Shown here one piece after another: positions 34,328 through 46,888 of a stretch of DNA of 64,000 bases. The notes under the pieces were generated by a model, which saw nothing but the letters and a program-made list of their open reading frames with translations, ran no database searches and was not told the origin of the DNA. The position numbers were made by a program, and so were the translations under genes. This DNA comes from Hysterium pulicare CBS 123377 (Eukaryota > Ascomycota > Dothideomycetes > Hysteriales > Hysteriaceae), in NCBI GenBank assembly GCA_000467715.1, contig AJFK01000645.1, forward strand, positions 154,938 through 218,937. Reading direction: 5' to 3'. Positions within the stretch are counted from its first letter, which is position 1; every line of letters begins with the position of its first letter.

Positions 34328-37300
34328 TCAGAGGAAGAGAGTTGGGAAACCTTCTTGGAGGTTTCGGAATTAATGATGCACCCATATGCCATTTCCAGCA
34401 GTAAACCTTTCATTAAGATTACTCCCTAGATAGATGACTAATTAATGAAATCCAAGCCTTATGACAGCCATTGCCTCTACCCATTTCTTCTTCCATTACA
34501 ACCAGTATCTTTTCTTCGGAACGAGATACGTATAGCTCAAGGAATAGAACTTGCACTTAACGGCGTCAAGCGTTACTTCCGGAAAAGAGTCGTGCCTACT
34601 TGATAAGGATCAAAGAAGCACAGTCGCCTACATGCATTCTTCATATCACCCGTAGATCTATATCTATGTGGTAAGGCATTATGGCACGTGCATGCTTCCT
34701 CGACTGGTATTAGGAACGTTAAGGAGCTTGGGGTCTATTAATACTAATGTATCTGAGTCTGTGTTGGGGAAGCGTTGACAGCCGTGTTCATTCACAGGAC
34801 CCAGCACTTGTTGTTCCCGGCAGTCCAGAAGATATACTTTCTTCGCACGTTGTCCATCAAGTCGGTCAGTGTTCTCGTCGCCCTGGGAAATATATTGCCT
34901 AGAACGAGGTCGATTGGGTAGCACATGGAAATCACGATTGCGCGTGCAATTCTCTCCTCAAAAGGAGAACGGTAGAGTAATAATACATATAGATTGCCAC
35001 GTCTAACTCCACCTGCCCAAGACGTTCTTGCCGATTTCCTGCAGGGATGTGGCCACGAGAAGTTTAGCAGCAAAGAACCTACCACCACTCCTGTATTATC
35101 CACACATTGACCTTTGTGGTATAGAAGTGAAATAGCACCCACCATTTTCGACGCCATCAAACCGTGCGGATCGCTGCTCAGACTCGAAACTGCTCTACTT
35201 GTTGGGGCAATTGTCGGCCGTTATTTCGTAGCGCAGCCAAAGGAGCGATTGCGTCTTGTATCTACTTTCACTACTTAGATCATGATGAACTGAAGAAGAG
35301 CGGCTTTTACTGCCTCAACAGCAGCACAAGCTACTCTCTTGGTGGTCTTCGTGAATGGAACCCTTGGACAGCAGGAGCCGTGAGTTGAAATGTGGTCGTC
35401 CTTGCGGGGCGTGTGGGTAGCCGGCACCACGTTCTTTCTTCGTTGGACGTGGAACGCACCAGTATTGTTCGCAGGACAGCGAAGAGCGGTTGCGTGCATG
35501 AGGATTTGTGTAACGAGACGGTAATGGGAATGAAGCTACCATCCAACCTCGGAAGGCTCGCGTTCAGGAAAACCCCGTCTCTACGCTGTGAATTGTTGCG
35601 GCCCAAACAGCGAGCTTGGTTAACAGTCACAAAAGGGGCCAGTGACAGGAGTGCTGCACCGTTGATCTCGACGTGTTGAGTTGCAGAAGCAAGAAATCAA
35701 TGCCCGGGAGCTCGAATAGGACATCGCCGCGAACGACGTGCATGCTGCAATGATTCACGTTGCGGGATAGCGTGATTGAAAGAGTCTCAACTGTTTGACG
35801 CGTTGCCGATGCGGAATGAGTGTCGATTGCTTAGCTGGGGTCGTTGTTGGTCTTCGAGTTGCCAATAGACGTTATGCTGTGCCACTCGGAGGGTTGGATG
35901 CTGCGAACTGTGGGCCATTACGCATCCAGCTGGAAGTCGGGTTTCACCAAGGGTCTTGGTTACCGCCGTGAGACGAGAGCGCTTATGCAGAGGAGCAGAC
36001 TTCCAAAGGGTGGCCGATGGACACGGAGAAGAAAGTGCTGGCACTATGGCTATTGTACAGTATGTCCAAGGCCAGCAATTAGCACGGTTGAATGGCTGAT
36101 TGACACCTCCGAGTAACCGCTGTGCACGGACACGTCACTGCTGATTGTTGTTTGCCTCGGTGCCGTGGCTGCAGGGCCCGAGGATTAGCTGCCGGCAAAC
36201 AAGATTTGTCGGGGCCGGTGATTGGGTCGCTAATTCGCTAATCCGGCTATAAATCAAGGAAGGCACGTCCCAGAATCCAGGCTGGCCTGCATCCCGTGGC
36301 TGCACGTCCAAGACAGCCTCCATCGAGTCAGGAACAGGCGAGATGAGCCACTCTCGGCCTCAACCGTGGGCAGTTGTTGGTCTGTCGCTGGCCTGTTGGC
36401 TGCTGCTCCCCCAAGGCCTTCCTGCTCCTTTGGGTTCGATTCGTGATCGGCCGGCAGAGATCGCTCGCCAGGCCCTATTCCTGGCCAGGGGCGACTCACC
36501 ACGCTGGCGCAGCTGCCTTCTCCTGCAGACGTCGTCGTCGGAGAGACAAAGCGGTCATGCTCCCTTCCAGTGCGACTGATAGGCGTCGTACTCCTGGAAT
36601 TCTGGTTTTGCATTCTCGGACCAGAGCTGGCCTCTATCGTCAGTCGCCAGGCCCGCAAGCGGATGGACATTGGCCGAGCGCGGATCAGATCATAGACGAG
36701 CTCATCCCTCCAACTGGCCGTTGATTATTGTCTGCACCAACGAAAGATAGCGGTGCTATTGCGTGCCCTTCCCAGTTCATTGTTAGCTCGTTTGGCCGTC
36801 TGGCTACTTTATTGGCAAATTTGACACGGCTTCCCTTTGCTTTCCCAAGTCTCATTTCCATTCTTGCGAGCCGCCATGGCTGACTGCCGCCTCAGCTCCA
36901 CCTCCCGCCGCCTCTTAGTCGACGTGTCTGTTGGCCAAAGCCTCTTGTCAAGCTGCTTCTCGCTCGCTTTCTCTTCTCTCTACCATTTTCATAGCCCTCG
37001 CGTTTCACAGTGGACGTCGCCTTCCTCCGCAACCGCGCCTAGGCTATACCTTCCTATAGCCGAACATCCTCCTGCTTCGTCGACCTTGCCCCGCGCTTGC
37101 TTCCAGAAGCCTAGTGGTTGTGTATACCTCTCTGTATCCACGTTTTATTTCTACCTTGTAGATCATACTATCCAAGCCCGTTTCAAGTCCGTGACGTTTC
37201 GAACGGAATTCCAGGCTGAGGCGTAGCAATTGACCTCACCGAGATCCCCGTCGCCAGCATCATAACCTCACCTCTCTTTCGCTGCGTTGTTGTCTTCATA

Positions 37301-37365
37301 GCCGTTGTCTGCTGCTTCATTTTCATCTTATTCCCTCAGGTTGGTCGTTGAATTGCCCCCGCGAC
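34328..37365. other. gene-poor 3-kb stretch and long leader
   Basis: No ORF with a recognisable domain. From about 36800 to 37365 the sequence is strongly pyrimidine-rich, consistent with the leader of the CBM48-like gene. A 78-codon frame at 36343-36579 begins with a hydrophobic, signal-like segment but has no other support. Confidence 0.4.
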
Positions 37366-39670
37366 ATGGCATTGCTAATGCAAAGCTCCAGCCCTCCAAT
37401 ATGTTTCACTCCATTTGACTACACTACCTACCAAGACCGTATCCGATCACTAGCCAGCTTGAAGAACCTCAATCCTTCTCGGCTGAAAGCTGGCAGGACT
37501 TGTAAACCTCGCTGCGCCTTTCCCATCCAACTTGTCTCCTCGACTATGTCATCCACAACACTTGTGACTTTCTTATTGTATGATTCATATTCCTCTCTCC
37601 TTCTTTTGGGTCAAAGTATACTAACGTCCCAGTGAATGTCCCGCTGCAGCTCGAACCGTTGAGCTTCTTGGGTCATGGGACAACTTTGCCAAGCCGTATC
37701 CCATGAAGCGAGATCTCAGGAAAGGGTCCTGTTTTTGGTCGGGCTGCTACAGCTTCCAGGACATCATTTGCGATGGAGACATGAGCAATCTCGGCCAAAA
37801 AAGGACTGGTGCACTCAAAATGGGCGGCACTTATTGGTACTACGTAAGCTGATTTCCTGCATTGTTTTCGTGTAATCCAGTAGCAGAATTGACGAAACCA
37901 TGACAGTATAAGATTGACGATGACGAAGAATTTCACGATACTTCTCAACCGTCAACTACATTTTGTCCTTTGCTTCCAGGGCAGCGTTTGAATGTTCTTG
38001 ATGTCCCCATCCAGTCGAGAAGCAGAAGTAGCTCTACAAGTTCCACAAGTTCCACGTCATCTGGGATACATACACTGAATCCGGAAGACAAATTCCTCAC
38101 TCCAAGACCACCACCTTTACCAGTTCCAAAAGTACCCAGTTCTTCTAATGATTTTAAAGAGTCCCAGGTCCGGTCTCATCCGATGTTGATAACCTCCACA
38201 GGAGATGTCATCATATACCCTGCGTCTGCCGGAAATCCAATGCGACCTCGGCTGCGGTCCGTATCACCTCAGGTCCAACGAAAGATTAGGTCGGCAGCTA
38301 ATTCACCCGGTATTGTAATGAAGACTTCTGCGGGTTTGAAAGATTTGAGGGACAAATTGATTTCATCCGTCGAGAAACCAAACGTCCGAGCATCAGAACT
38401 TGATTCCAACAATGAGCGAGGACGTACGACGCTGCCACGTAGCGAAGGACTTCAGATTGGGACGCCTATTCTAACAGGCCAAATTGATCAGGATCGAGTG
38501 GTTGTGCCTTTGCGATCGGCTGATCTACTTCGAACTTCACCATGCGCATCAGGGTTATTGCGACATCCCAAGGTGGAAGATTTCTTACCTTTACGTTCCC
38601 ATCCTGTTTGCTCCAATGCTGCCTTTACTTCCCCAATTGTCCCACAGGACATTAATGGCCGCCCGGGTAAACGATCTCGATCCCTGGATGTCACCTCTTC
38701 TGTCGTCGAATTTGAATTAGAGCAGGGTAGCCCAAGAGCACATTCGGCTCCAGACAGACGCGCAAATTCTTCGGATCAAGATTTCCACCACCACAGAAAG
38801 CCCATCAAGATATCACACATTGGATCACTCACCGTTTCCGAAAAATTGCCTCAGCTCGGGAACAAGGATGCGAAGCAGGATACTCTAATTTTTGGACCTA
38901 CCTCAACTGCGTCCACGTCACGTCCACCGTCTCGTCGTAAAGAATATCCAATGCTAGTTCTGCGCGGCTCACCATTACTTGACAAAGATCTGCCTAAGCT
39001 ACCTTCCTACTTAACTCCAGAGCCACTTTTCGGGGCAAATGACGGTCTTCTCAATTATGAGCACTCACACACCTTCGAGGAGACAATGACTCGTACCGAG
39101 CCCAGCAGTCATTTTTCGTTGTGGAGTACAGACTCGATGGCTTTTACATCCCCGACAACTGATGAAGAAGGCGTATACTCTCCAACGTTTAGCTCTTTAA
39201 CTACAAGTTCAGGTGATGCCGATACACCAGACTTATTCGACCAGTTCATCCCAGATTATCACGCATGTGGCGAGGACAAACACTCACGCAGCAACCATGA
39301 AGGTTCCAAAGGAGAGGAAAGCCACCAGCATTCCACGCCTTCTCCTTACGCTACCACTTCATCATCTCTCCAATTTGATGAGCCTGCACTCACTCCTACT
39401 CTCTTCCATCTCAACATTCAACGCCCAGAAAGCGCTCCCCGTCGACAGGCGGCGTGCTTCGGCTTCCCCGAAAGCTTCAAGGCATATAGCCTTCCTGGCG
39501 ATCAGAATACCTCCCAAATTACTCGCAGTAAGCCTTATGCTTCCGGACCAGGGTTTGCCGATGATACACGTCTTCCTGAGCCGCACATCAACACTGAGAC
39601 CGATGCTTCTGTCAGCAAGCTAGGAAACCTAATGAGCGAATTCGGCTATCTCGGCGAGGCTGTTATGTGA
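37366..39670 (+). CDS. protein with N-terminal CBM48/AMPK-beta-like glycogen-binding region, 3 exons
   Basis: Exons are 37366-37577, 37633-37843 and 37907-39670, giving 728 aa. The first intron has a perfect actaac branch site. Joined exons give FLFECPAAARTVELLGSWDN followed by MKRDLRKG, a Trp-containing strand, and GGTYWYYYKIDDDEEFHD (about residues 67-155). This resembles the glycogen-binding beta-sandwich (VxLxGSWDNW ... YxYKFxVDG) of AMPK beta subunits and CBM48 proteins; the match is my inference from motif shape. The C-terminal 570 residues are Ser/Pro-rich and disordered, with a conserved-looking tail (LGNLMSEFGYLGEAV). It may be a glycogen- or starch-associated scaffold. Start: first ATG in frame. 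Confidence 0.78.
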
Positions 39671-40570
39671 ACACCGAATGCTATTTACTATTCAGCGTTT
39701 TCAACTAACTGTAGTCGATATGGATTATGACTTCAATTTTCCACCTTCTGCCTAACTTTCACGATTTGATAAGATTCTGTATACGACCTTGTATTGTACT
39801 TCAAACTACCATGGCAACATTTAGCGTCGGCGTTCCTCCCCTTAGATTAGATATACCCTACACATACTAGAATGGCATTGTACTAGAATCGGTGCACATA
39901 TTGGCGCAGCGGACATGATTTATTCGAACGTCTATGGCAGCATGGGCGGTATACACATACTATGGAGATACGGGTTATCTCTTTAGACTGAAGCCATAGC
40001 CAAGATCTCGTTAGCTGTGTCTGTATATATTCAAAATGCTGTCAAGATAGCAACTTTATTGGAATAAATTTGCAGATTCAGACTGATTTATAACTGTTTT
40101 CTTCCCTCTCTTCAGTAATTTCTGGATTTTCACCCAGGTAACCAAACATGACGCTAAATGGGGACCAGTAACATTGAGTTGGAAGCATAGACTCGAGGCC
40201 CCGAGGGCAAAAATAAAGCTAGTCTAAATGCGACGAAGTTCACTCGGCTATCTTCAACCTTTCTTCAACCTCACGTTCCACAACTTCGTCCAAGCTGCAT
40301 CTTTAACGCACGCCCTCGTAGGGGCCAACGCCTTCATGTCTTCGATCGTATTGAGGTTGTTCTGTATCTCAAGCCTCACGCAAGTCTCGATTGTTCAATC
40401 CATTTGAAAGTTTGATCCATTGTTCTCCCCTGTTACAGCTATGTCGAAACGCAATCAATCTAAAATACATGAATAACCATGGCCCAACGCAAATACGAGA
40501 AGATTATGATTACTTTGTAAGTAAAGGGAAAAATTAGATATGGTGGTGTTCCAATCTTTATACCAAATCT
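39671..40570. other. convergent 3' spacer
   Basis: 900 bp between convergent genes. AT-rich, with no open frame of interest; probably 3' untranslated sequence of both neighbours. Confidence 0.5.
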
Positions 40571-42088
40571 TCAGCCTCTTGTTTTGACCTGTTTTTTCTG
40601 ACCACCGATCTCAACGTCCCACTTGTTCTGCAGCTTTTGGAGTATTTTCTCCTTGTTTTCAGCGGTTATCTTCGTTGAATTTTGAATCTGGAGTTGGATC
40701 TCGAGGAAGCTATCCTTACGGTTCCTCCCCCTTCGATGGGGCTTTTCGACGTGGGTCCAGTAGTGTTCCAGGCAGTTATCGTTCCTGCCAAAACGCTTTC
40801 CACACTCCTCAATGATGCAAACAAACTTTCTAGCTCCAGAATGAGTGTCTTGGTGCCGTTTCAAGTGCTCGGGACGGGCAAAACTGTTCGGACAAACCTT
40901 CCCTTGGACCTCCATTCCGCAAACAAACTTTTTCTGGCCCGGTCCGTCAGCCCGCCATTTACCATTGACATCTCGACGAATCCCCCCTTCCATCTTGAAC
41001 TCGACTGGCATGTCCTGGCCGTGGACATGAACCATCGTCGACTTTGCTCTGCTAGACTTCGACCTTTTTCGAGCAAGGGCTGCACCGCGGTTTTCTTTTT
41101 TAACTCGTTTTCCGCCAGTGGGCGAAATGTACATGCGACTCGATAGCCTTTGCGCGCTCTCATCCACGGTTGGCTCCTCCTTTATGTCTGCTGCAGCCTG
41201 GATTTTTGGATGGACCTCTTGGGGCGACATTGGCATTGGGGAGCTACAGTTATCGTACGCGCCTATGCTACTTTCAAAAGCATCGGAATGCAGCTGAACA
41301 TAGGCCCTCTCGTCCGCTTCTAGGATAGCATCCGATGGTATTATTGTCCCTGAGGGTGCTCCAGAGTACGACAAAGGCTGCTCCGGAGGCAGCATCTCCC
41401 ATTCCCATTGCATGCTATTGTTTTCCAGGCTTGGTGGAGTCGCGACGTAACCTTCATGTGGCAGACCGTTCACTGGAATTGTGGGATATAGCATCGATGA
41501 CGTTTGCGTTGTCCATGCAGTGTCCCTTGCGCGAGCATCCATTGATGAGTCAAGCTCAGGGTACACTTGGTGAGAGGCGATCAACGAATGTAAGGCTGAG
41601 TCAAAATCGCTTGCAGCGGGAAGAACATCATGATGATGCAGCGGTGGTGGTGGAGGCTGAGCCTGATGATACTCTGATGGTCGTGGTACGACAATCCATC
41701 CAGCATCCTGAAAGGAAGCAGTGTCTTCCACAGCACCGCGGCTCGCCGACAGCGTTGCGTCCTGGTGACATTGACCAAAGCCGCCTTCGTTGCTTTCGGT
41801 CATTACAGAGCCCTCGAACGAGGATTGACATTGGACCAACGTCATTTCGTCCATGAGATTGTCTCTTTGCGACAACGGCGTAGGGGGCATCTGGGGGGAG
41901 TACAGAGTAGAAGAAAAGCTCTGCGCATAAGAGAAGGATGATTGCGATGAGGCTACAGAATCTCGTCGGCCTTCATATGCTGATGACGAAGGAGTGAGAA
42001 AGCCGGATGAGAGGAAACTGGAATGAGGAGCCTGCAGACCGTCTCCCGCGTCCGCCTTTTGGTACTCATAGTTGGTCATATTCGACAT
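40571..42088 (-). CDS. C2H2 zinc-finger transcription factor
   Basis: 505 aa from the ATG at 42088; a likely leader intron spans 42115-42228 (gtaagt..gacag). The N-terminal 350 residues are Ser/Gln/Pro-rich (RRDSVASSQSSFSYAQSF, a phosphosite-like block). Near residues 340-360 is a basic stretch (KKENRGAALARKRSKSSR). Two C2H2 fingers follow near 380-437. The first has an unusually wide C-x8-C spacing before SFARPEHLKRHQDTH; the second is FVCIIEECGKRFGRNDNCLEHYWTH. A basic NLS (HRRGRNRK) follows. The architecture resembles fungal developmental or stress C2H2 regulators such as FlbC/BrlA-type proteins, but the fingers do not match either exactly, so no name is given. Confidence 0.88.
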   Translation of the reverse strand: MSNMTNYEYQKADAGDGLQAPHSSFLSSGFLTPSSSAYEGRRDSVASSQSSFSYAQSFSSTLYSPQMPPTPLSQRDNLMDEMTLVQCQSSFEGSVMTESNEGGFGQCHQDATLSASRGAVEDTASFQDAGWIVVPRPSEYHQAQPPPPPLHHHDVLPAASDFDSALHSLIASHQVYPELDSSMDARARDTAWTTQTSSMLYPTIPVNGLPHEGYVATPPSLENNSMQWEWEMLPPEQPLSYSGAPSGTIIPSDAILEADERAYVQLHSDAFESSIGAYDNCSSPMPMSPQEVHPKIQAAADIKEEPTVDESAQRLSSRMYISPTGGKRVKKENRGAALARKRSKSSRAKSTMVHVHGQDMPVEFKMEGGIRRDVNGKWRADGPGQKKFVCGMEVQGKVCPNSFARPEHLKRHQDTHSGARKFVCIIEECGKRFGRNDNCLEHYWTHVEKPHRRGRNRKDSFLEIQLQIQNSTKITAENKEKILQKLQNKWDVEIGGQKKQVKTRG

Positions 42089-43639
42089 TCTGATTGGGTT
42101 GTTGTTCGAATAAACTGTCAAGTCGTGTCAGCTCATTCATGGTCTAATCTATATCGGCACTCCATAGCCTTGTTGGAGGTGAAAAGCAGACCAAAGCATG
42201 TTCCGAACAGCGGCCGATTGGAACTTACTTATAGGTCGAGGTATCCGAGACGGTGACAACAAAGATGTGAATTTATGGATGGGAGGAGAGCAGTGAATGA
42301 TGCGCGACTTAATCTTTTGAATCAAGTCCTGTGCCCGTTGAAATGGTATAAGTGGCAAGAGGTTCAAAAGACTTGTACTAACCGTCGTGGAACATATTAC
42401 AATTAGATGGCGCGCTCACGAACGCGACGAGTTGAGGCAGGGCGCTGGAATGGTGGTGGGACTCGTCACAATTCTGGAAATCGTCTTGCTCTGGCCGACG
42501 CTTAGGTCCCAAAAGTTCTGGGGCCCTCTCAACTGGGTACAGATGAACGTCAGGAATTCAGGAAGGAATAGACGGGTTGGAAGTTGATCTGGATTGTGAC
42601 GTGACTGCAAGGGGCAGTGATCGCAAACCCAGGAACAAACGACATCAACAGAGCAACGCGATGGACAAGAGCGCAGATTTCTCAAGAAGCCACGTAGGGA
42701 CCTTGCAGGACATTAAAAGATGATAGACTTGACCGGACCATCACACTCTTGATCGAAGAGAGTCTCAGGCTTGTGACCTCGCGGATCACCGAACGGGACC
42801 CGTTCGTATGGGAGGCAATTGGGGTTTCTAGCTTGGGATTCCTAAGTGTGTCTGGCGTTGTAACGTCAGCCACTTTGTGAGCGCCTCTCTTCGGAAATGA
42901 TACCTCAAGACCCAACCATGAGAGTGACGACGCCTCGCTAATAACCGCTTCGACCCCAAGGCAGCCTGCATCTACATTCTGAATGAACGACTGAATGGCA
43001 TTTGGATGAGCTTGGACGTAATAAAACTGGGCCTGCAAATGCAGTCTCTGCATGACTTGCAGTTTTTCCCCCCCACAAAGACTTAGGTATTTCTTGCGAC
43101 GACGAGCGTTACTCAACGTCATCGGCTATTGCAACGGCAGAGATCAATTCTGACCTCTTCCCCAAGAATGTAGATCATTTGGTATACGGTTGTGGATGTG
43201 GTTGTACATCCTACCTCGAGAGCAACCGATCGGCTCCCGTTCCATAACGGCCGCCAAGCATGTCGTATGTGCAACCAGGATCAGCCTAGCCGGCCAGAAA
43301 CCTACTGACTTGGCCTCAAAGCTTCAAGACGTAATCAGGTAGTGCTCTGCGGATTGCCAAAGCAGGCATCCAGTCCTCAAGAAACCGTCGTTACGGGGCA
43401 AAATGTTTCGAGAATCGGACTATGATTGGGTTCCAGCTATTTGGATCATAACCGCAACAATAACGCTACAACCAGTTCCGTTCCACTATCAATAAACATT
43501 TCCATCCAAGATCTCTATACCCTGGACTGATCGATACAAATCTCTGAATACTCTGAAGGCCGAATCGTTGTTCAGATTTCTGAAAGCATCCTTTGAGTTG
43601 AAAAAGACGGGTCCTCCTTTAGGTGTGTTACACAGCAGA

Positions 43640-44208
43640 TTAAGATGCATGTACTTTCCAGGGGAGCAGCGTCAACAGAAAATCTCCGTGGCCCCCAACA
43701 AAAGGCTGGAGCTCATTGGTTTGTTTCATCCATTGACGTTTTAATGCAGGGAATGGCGCGGCGTAACTGACATTCATGGAATGCTGGTTGTTGCATGGTG
43801 AATCAGCCACTGCCGGTGTTGCGATATCGGCCGACCGGCGCCTGGACATGGCTCTCCATTGTGATAAACAGCCAATTCTACACCTAAGGTGTATGTCCTG
43901 GTCTCCGATTGCGATTCGTCTCTCGATCAGAGGGTTGAGACGTCTCTTACCAACGCGCTACACGAGTTCTTTGCGAGTCCAGGTAACCTCGTAGAGCAGC
44001 AGCATGTGACTGCGATATACTTGGTCATCTGCAGGGGTAACAGGACGCCAGACCGGGTTTCTGTCACCGGGGACCTGCATCCGCTTCACGTCAAAACCGA
44101 GTGGCTTGATCTCATACAGATCGCGATACTGTGGGTATCCATGGTCAACCGGAAAATTAAGAGGGGCGTGAAGGGTCAACCGTTTCAGGGGCCGCATGCT
44201 ATCCCTCC
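43640..44208 (-). pseudogene. possible broken gene, one in-frame stop
   Basis: The minus-strand frame from 44208 (WRDSMRPLKRLTLHAP onward) runs to 43640 interrupted only by one TAG near 43958. The segment DHGYPQYRDLYEI..VWRPVTPADDQVY has protein-like composition. An alternative is a two-exon gene with the stop inside an intron, although no clean intron was found. An overlapping plus-strand frame of 236 codons (43889-44599) competes. Family not recognised. Confidence 0.3.
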
Positions 44209-45745
44209 AATGCTAGCCATTAGATCAACTGCAACTCGTCTGCCTCCAAGTAACGCGCCAAACGCGGCCGAGATGCCAGTGGTCTGTCTGGTTGGATTAT
44301 TTCATATATTGCCTTCGTGCAACAGCAGAACGCGATGGCAGGGTCTTCCTCGCAAACGGCTGTTAGTAAAGCTCTTCGTTAGGTCTAGCAACATGTACTC
44401 CGCTGGTGTGCCTAGAGTTGACAGACCCTCATCTAGCTTTCTTCATTGGGAAGCATTGCTAGCGGAGGTCTCGGAGAGTAACATGCAAGTTACGACGAGC
44501 TACCGGCTTAGCCAAGCTGGGCTGAATGAAGTCACTGTTCCCTTGTTTTGGTTCGTGATACCTGGGGATAGCAGAAAGAGGGGCTTGCACAGTGCATGAC
44601 TCCCAGAGCAGCTCGCCACTCTTCTTCATGTGAGGCGCTTTCGATTGGCTTAGTCTTGCTTTTCCTAGACTTTAGATGATGCGGGTTTGTCTTGAACGGA
44701 ACGAACGACCTGCGCTCGTGGTCAAAAGGTCTTAACTGTGTCAACGGCTAGCCCATATGGCGCAAGTCGAGCCCGAAATCCTGCTCCAATCTCAACCGCC
44801 TTCTATCGTTTCATTCTTGCGAGGAGAGCCCTCATTGATCAGGTAAATTCCTCCGCAGCGAAACACCAACCCCAATTGAGAATCTCCGGGAACAATCGAG
44901 TAATCTGTTTAGACGCGCGTTATCATCGCGCGACCAAGGGAGAGGGTTCATTTCCCACACTCTCTAAGAAATAAACCATGCGGGGCCGTGGATTGTTGAG
45001 ACCTCATTCCTCCTCATCCATGTGTACTCTTCATGGGATTTATCTGCCAGCCAGACATTTTCGCAGGTCCTTGGTTTCCACGGCTCCGGCTACTCTATCC
45101 TGCGATGCGACGCTCTGCTGATCTCAACTCGGAGTCTTGCTGACTCGTGCTGCACACTGAAGGTGAATGATTCCCTTTTGAAACGAGACTCATGTACGAA
45201 GTACAGGATATAGGTATCCCAGAGAGGATGAGCACATGATGCATGTCTTTTACTAGTACTATGAACCGGTGGTAGTATGCAGGCGTGCTGCGCCAATTCT
45301 CTGCACTGAACCAATGCGGACTGCAGTACTTGGGTTTTGGAAAATTCTGCGTCGTCGCAACAGCCTGCGAGTAACTTCGCTCTCCATTCCGGTTGGTACG
45401 GCGCCTGCCTTCGCTCATACTTACTATGTCTCTGGAGCGCCGTGCACGTTTTCTATCTCCATTCTCCGTGGTACCAGTAGCTCAAAACATACGTTGAAGA
45501 GCGACGTAGTCTTTGCCAACAAGTCGCAATACTGCTGCAAATTATTTGTTAACGGTATTGAAGGCGGGGACGGGTTGATGATGGTCACTAACGACGCCTA
45601 AGTTCGAAAGCACCACAAGGGGTGTCATATTTAGTCGTTCTCGGAGGATGGGTCTGCGCCTACCACTTGCTTTAATACCTATCTCCAGAGCCGATTTAGA
45701 CTGAGTATAAGGCTTAAAAGCCAGTTGACAACCTTAAGGCTGTTC

Positions 45746-45775
45746 AGAAGGTATCATTTAGAATGGATACCTTCT
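45746..45775. repeat. 10-bp perfect inverted repeat
   Basis: The arms agaaggtatc (45746-45755) and gataccttct (45766-45775) are exact complements with a 10-nt loop. They lie in AT-rich DNA near a likely transposon relic; this could be the end of a decayed element or chance. Confidence 0.6.
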
Positions 45776-46342
45776 AGACCTCCACAGCCAAAGGTTTTCA
45801 CAGTATGACGAATATTAACAGCCCTATGCACTGAATTCAATCGAGTATCAGGCCTACTTTACTAAATATGACCTCCTGGATGATTTATTCCCCTGAAGCT
45901 CCTCTTTCTTCTTGGCCTCCTTCAGAAATGCTCCAAATAAATGTTGCCCGTCGCCGTAAGTTCCAGTATCGGAGCCAGACACAACGGGCGTCATTCGTCG
46001 TCGTATTGCGGACTTCTAAAGCCGCCTAAGTGTATGTAGATCCTATTCTATAAGCTTACTTTTGAATTATCTTAAGGATAGCAACTTAGTTGAACCCCTT
46101 ATACCAAGGTTTAAATCAGCTTTGCAGGCTGGTAAAAAAGAAGGTGGTAGGCGCAGACCTCTGCTCCGAAAACGACGAATGATAACACCCCCTGTGAAAG
46201 TGCTTAAGAAAATTGAATCGCGGAAAGCTCTCCGCCTCCGGGTCCCCTGCAGACATACTCGAATCGTCAATAAAAATTAAAATTAAGATCAGACCGTGAG
46301 GAGAAGATATGGCCTTATTTGATAAAACTAGTACCGTAGTAC

Positions 46343-46468
46343 GCTTGTCACAATGCCGTAAACTACATTAAGGACTCAGGCTTCTACGGTTTGCAGCCTC
46401 TGATTACCGTCAAGGGGCAGTGGCAGAACATCATAATAGATCAAGAAGGCCCAATTGTTGCTTACATC
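46343..46468 (+). mobile_element. probable Ty3/Gypsy integrase relic
   Basis: The frame reads ACHNAVNYIKDSGFYGLQPL, then ITVKGQWQNIIID and EGPIVAYI. This resembles the stretch where gypsy integrases pass from the zinc-binding HHCC part into the catalytic core (GLLQPLPxPxxxWQDISIDF). The expected Phe after Asp is replaced and the frame stops soon after. No LTRs or neighbouring pol segments were recognised. It is a short degraded fragment. Confidence 0.4.
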
Positions 46469-46888
46469 ATGTGTTTTTTTGATTTGTTACGAAAGGCTTC
46501 TACAGTAAGGCTGCTACTTGAGTGAGTGATTGCGATTAACTCGGCAACGTTCATCACTCTGAATACTCACCAATCACCGCCACTACTCCCATCTGCGTCA
46601 CCGCAAATTTCCCTAGATCGTTCCTATTCATACTTGATAGGACGCACGGTGGCTCGCGACGTCTGAAGAGAAATGCCAGGACAAGGAAAGGGAGACCTAG
46701 TCTGGACAAAAGTTTGAAACCCATGTGAACGATACCTGGGGAAATAGTCAACGTTTTTGAGAACCTATCAGTGCATTTCCATTCATAAGCTAAGTCATAA
46801 CAACACAAAACATGTGCTAATTGAAGGTATAAAGCATCACGGACAAAAGCAGGTGTCAGTCCACCAATTCAATTTACCCCAGGCACAC

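Larger units (their letters stand above)
42229..46888. other. gene-poor 4.7-kb stretch with decayed elements
   Basis: Upstream of the C2H2 gene. It holds a 146-codon minus-strand frame (42682-43122) without a domain, possibly part of a long leader with upstream ORFs; a broken frame near 43.6-44.2 kb; AT-rich DNA at 45.6-46.5 kb with a hairpin; and a probable integrase relic. No intact gene is visible. Confidence 0.5.

Noticed and set aside
36343-36579. 78-codon ORF with a signal-peptide-like start, a possible small secreted protein
   Set aside because: Few cysteines after the signal-like part, overlapping frames and location in gene-poor sequence; could be chance.
40682-41856. Plus-strand ORFs of 154 and 173 codons
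   Set aside because: Antisense to the C2H2 transcription factor, no domain and no splice support.
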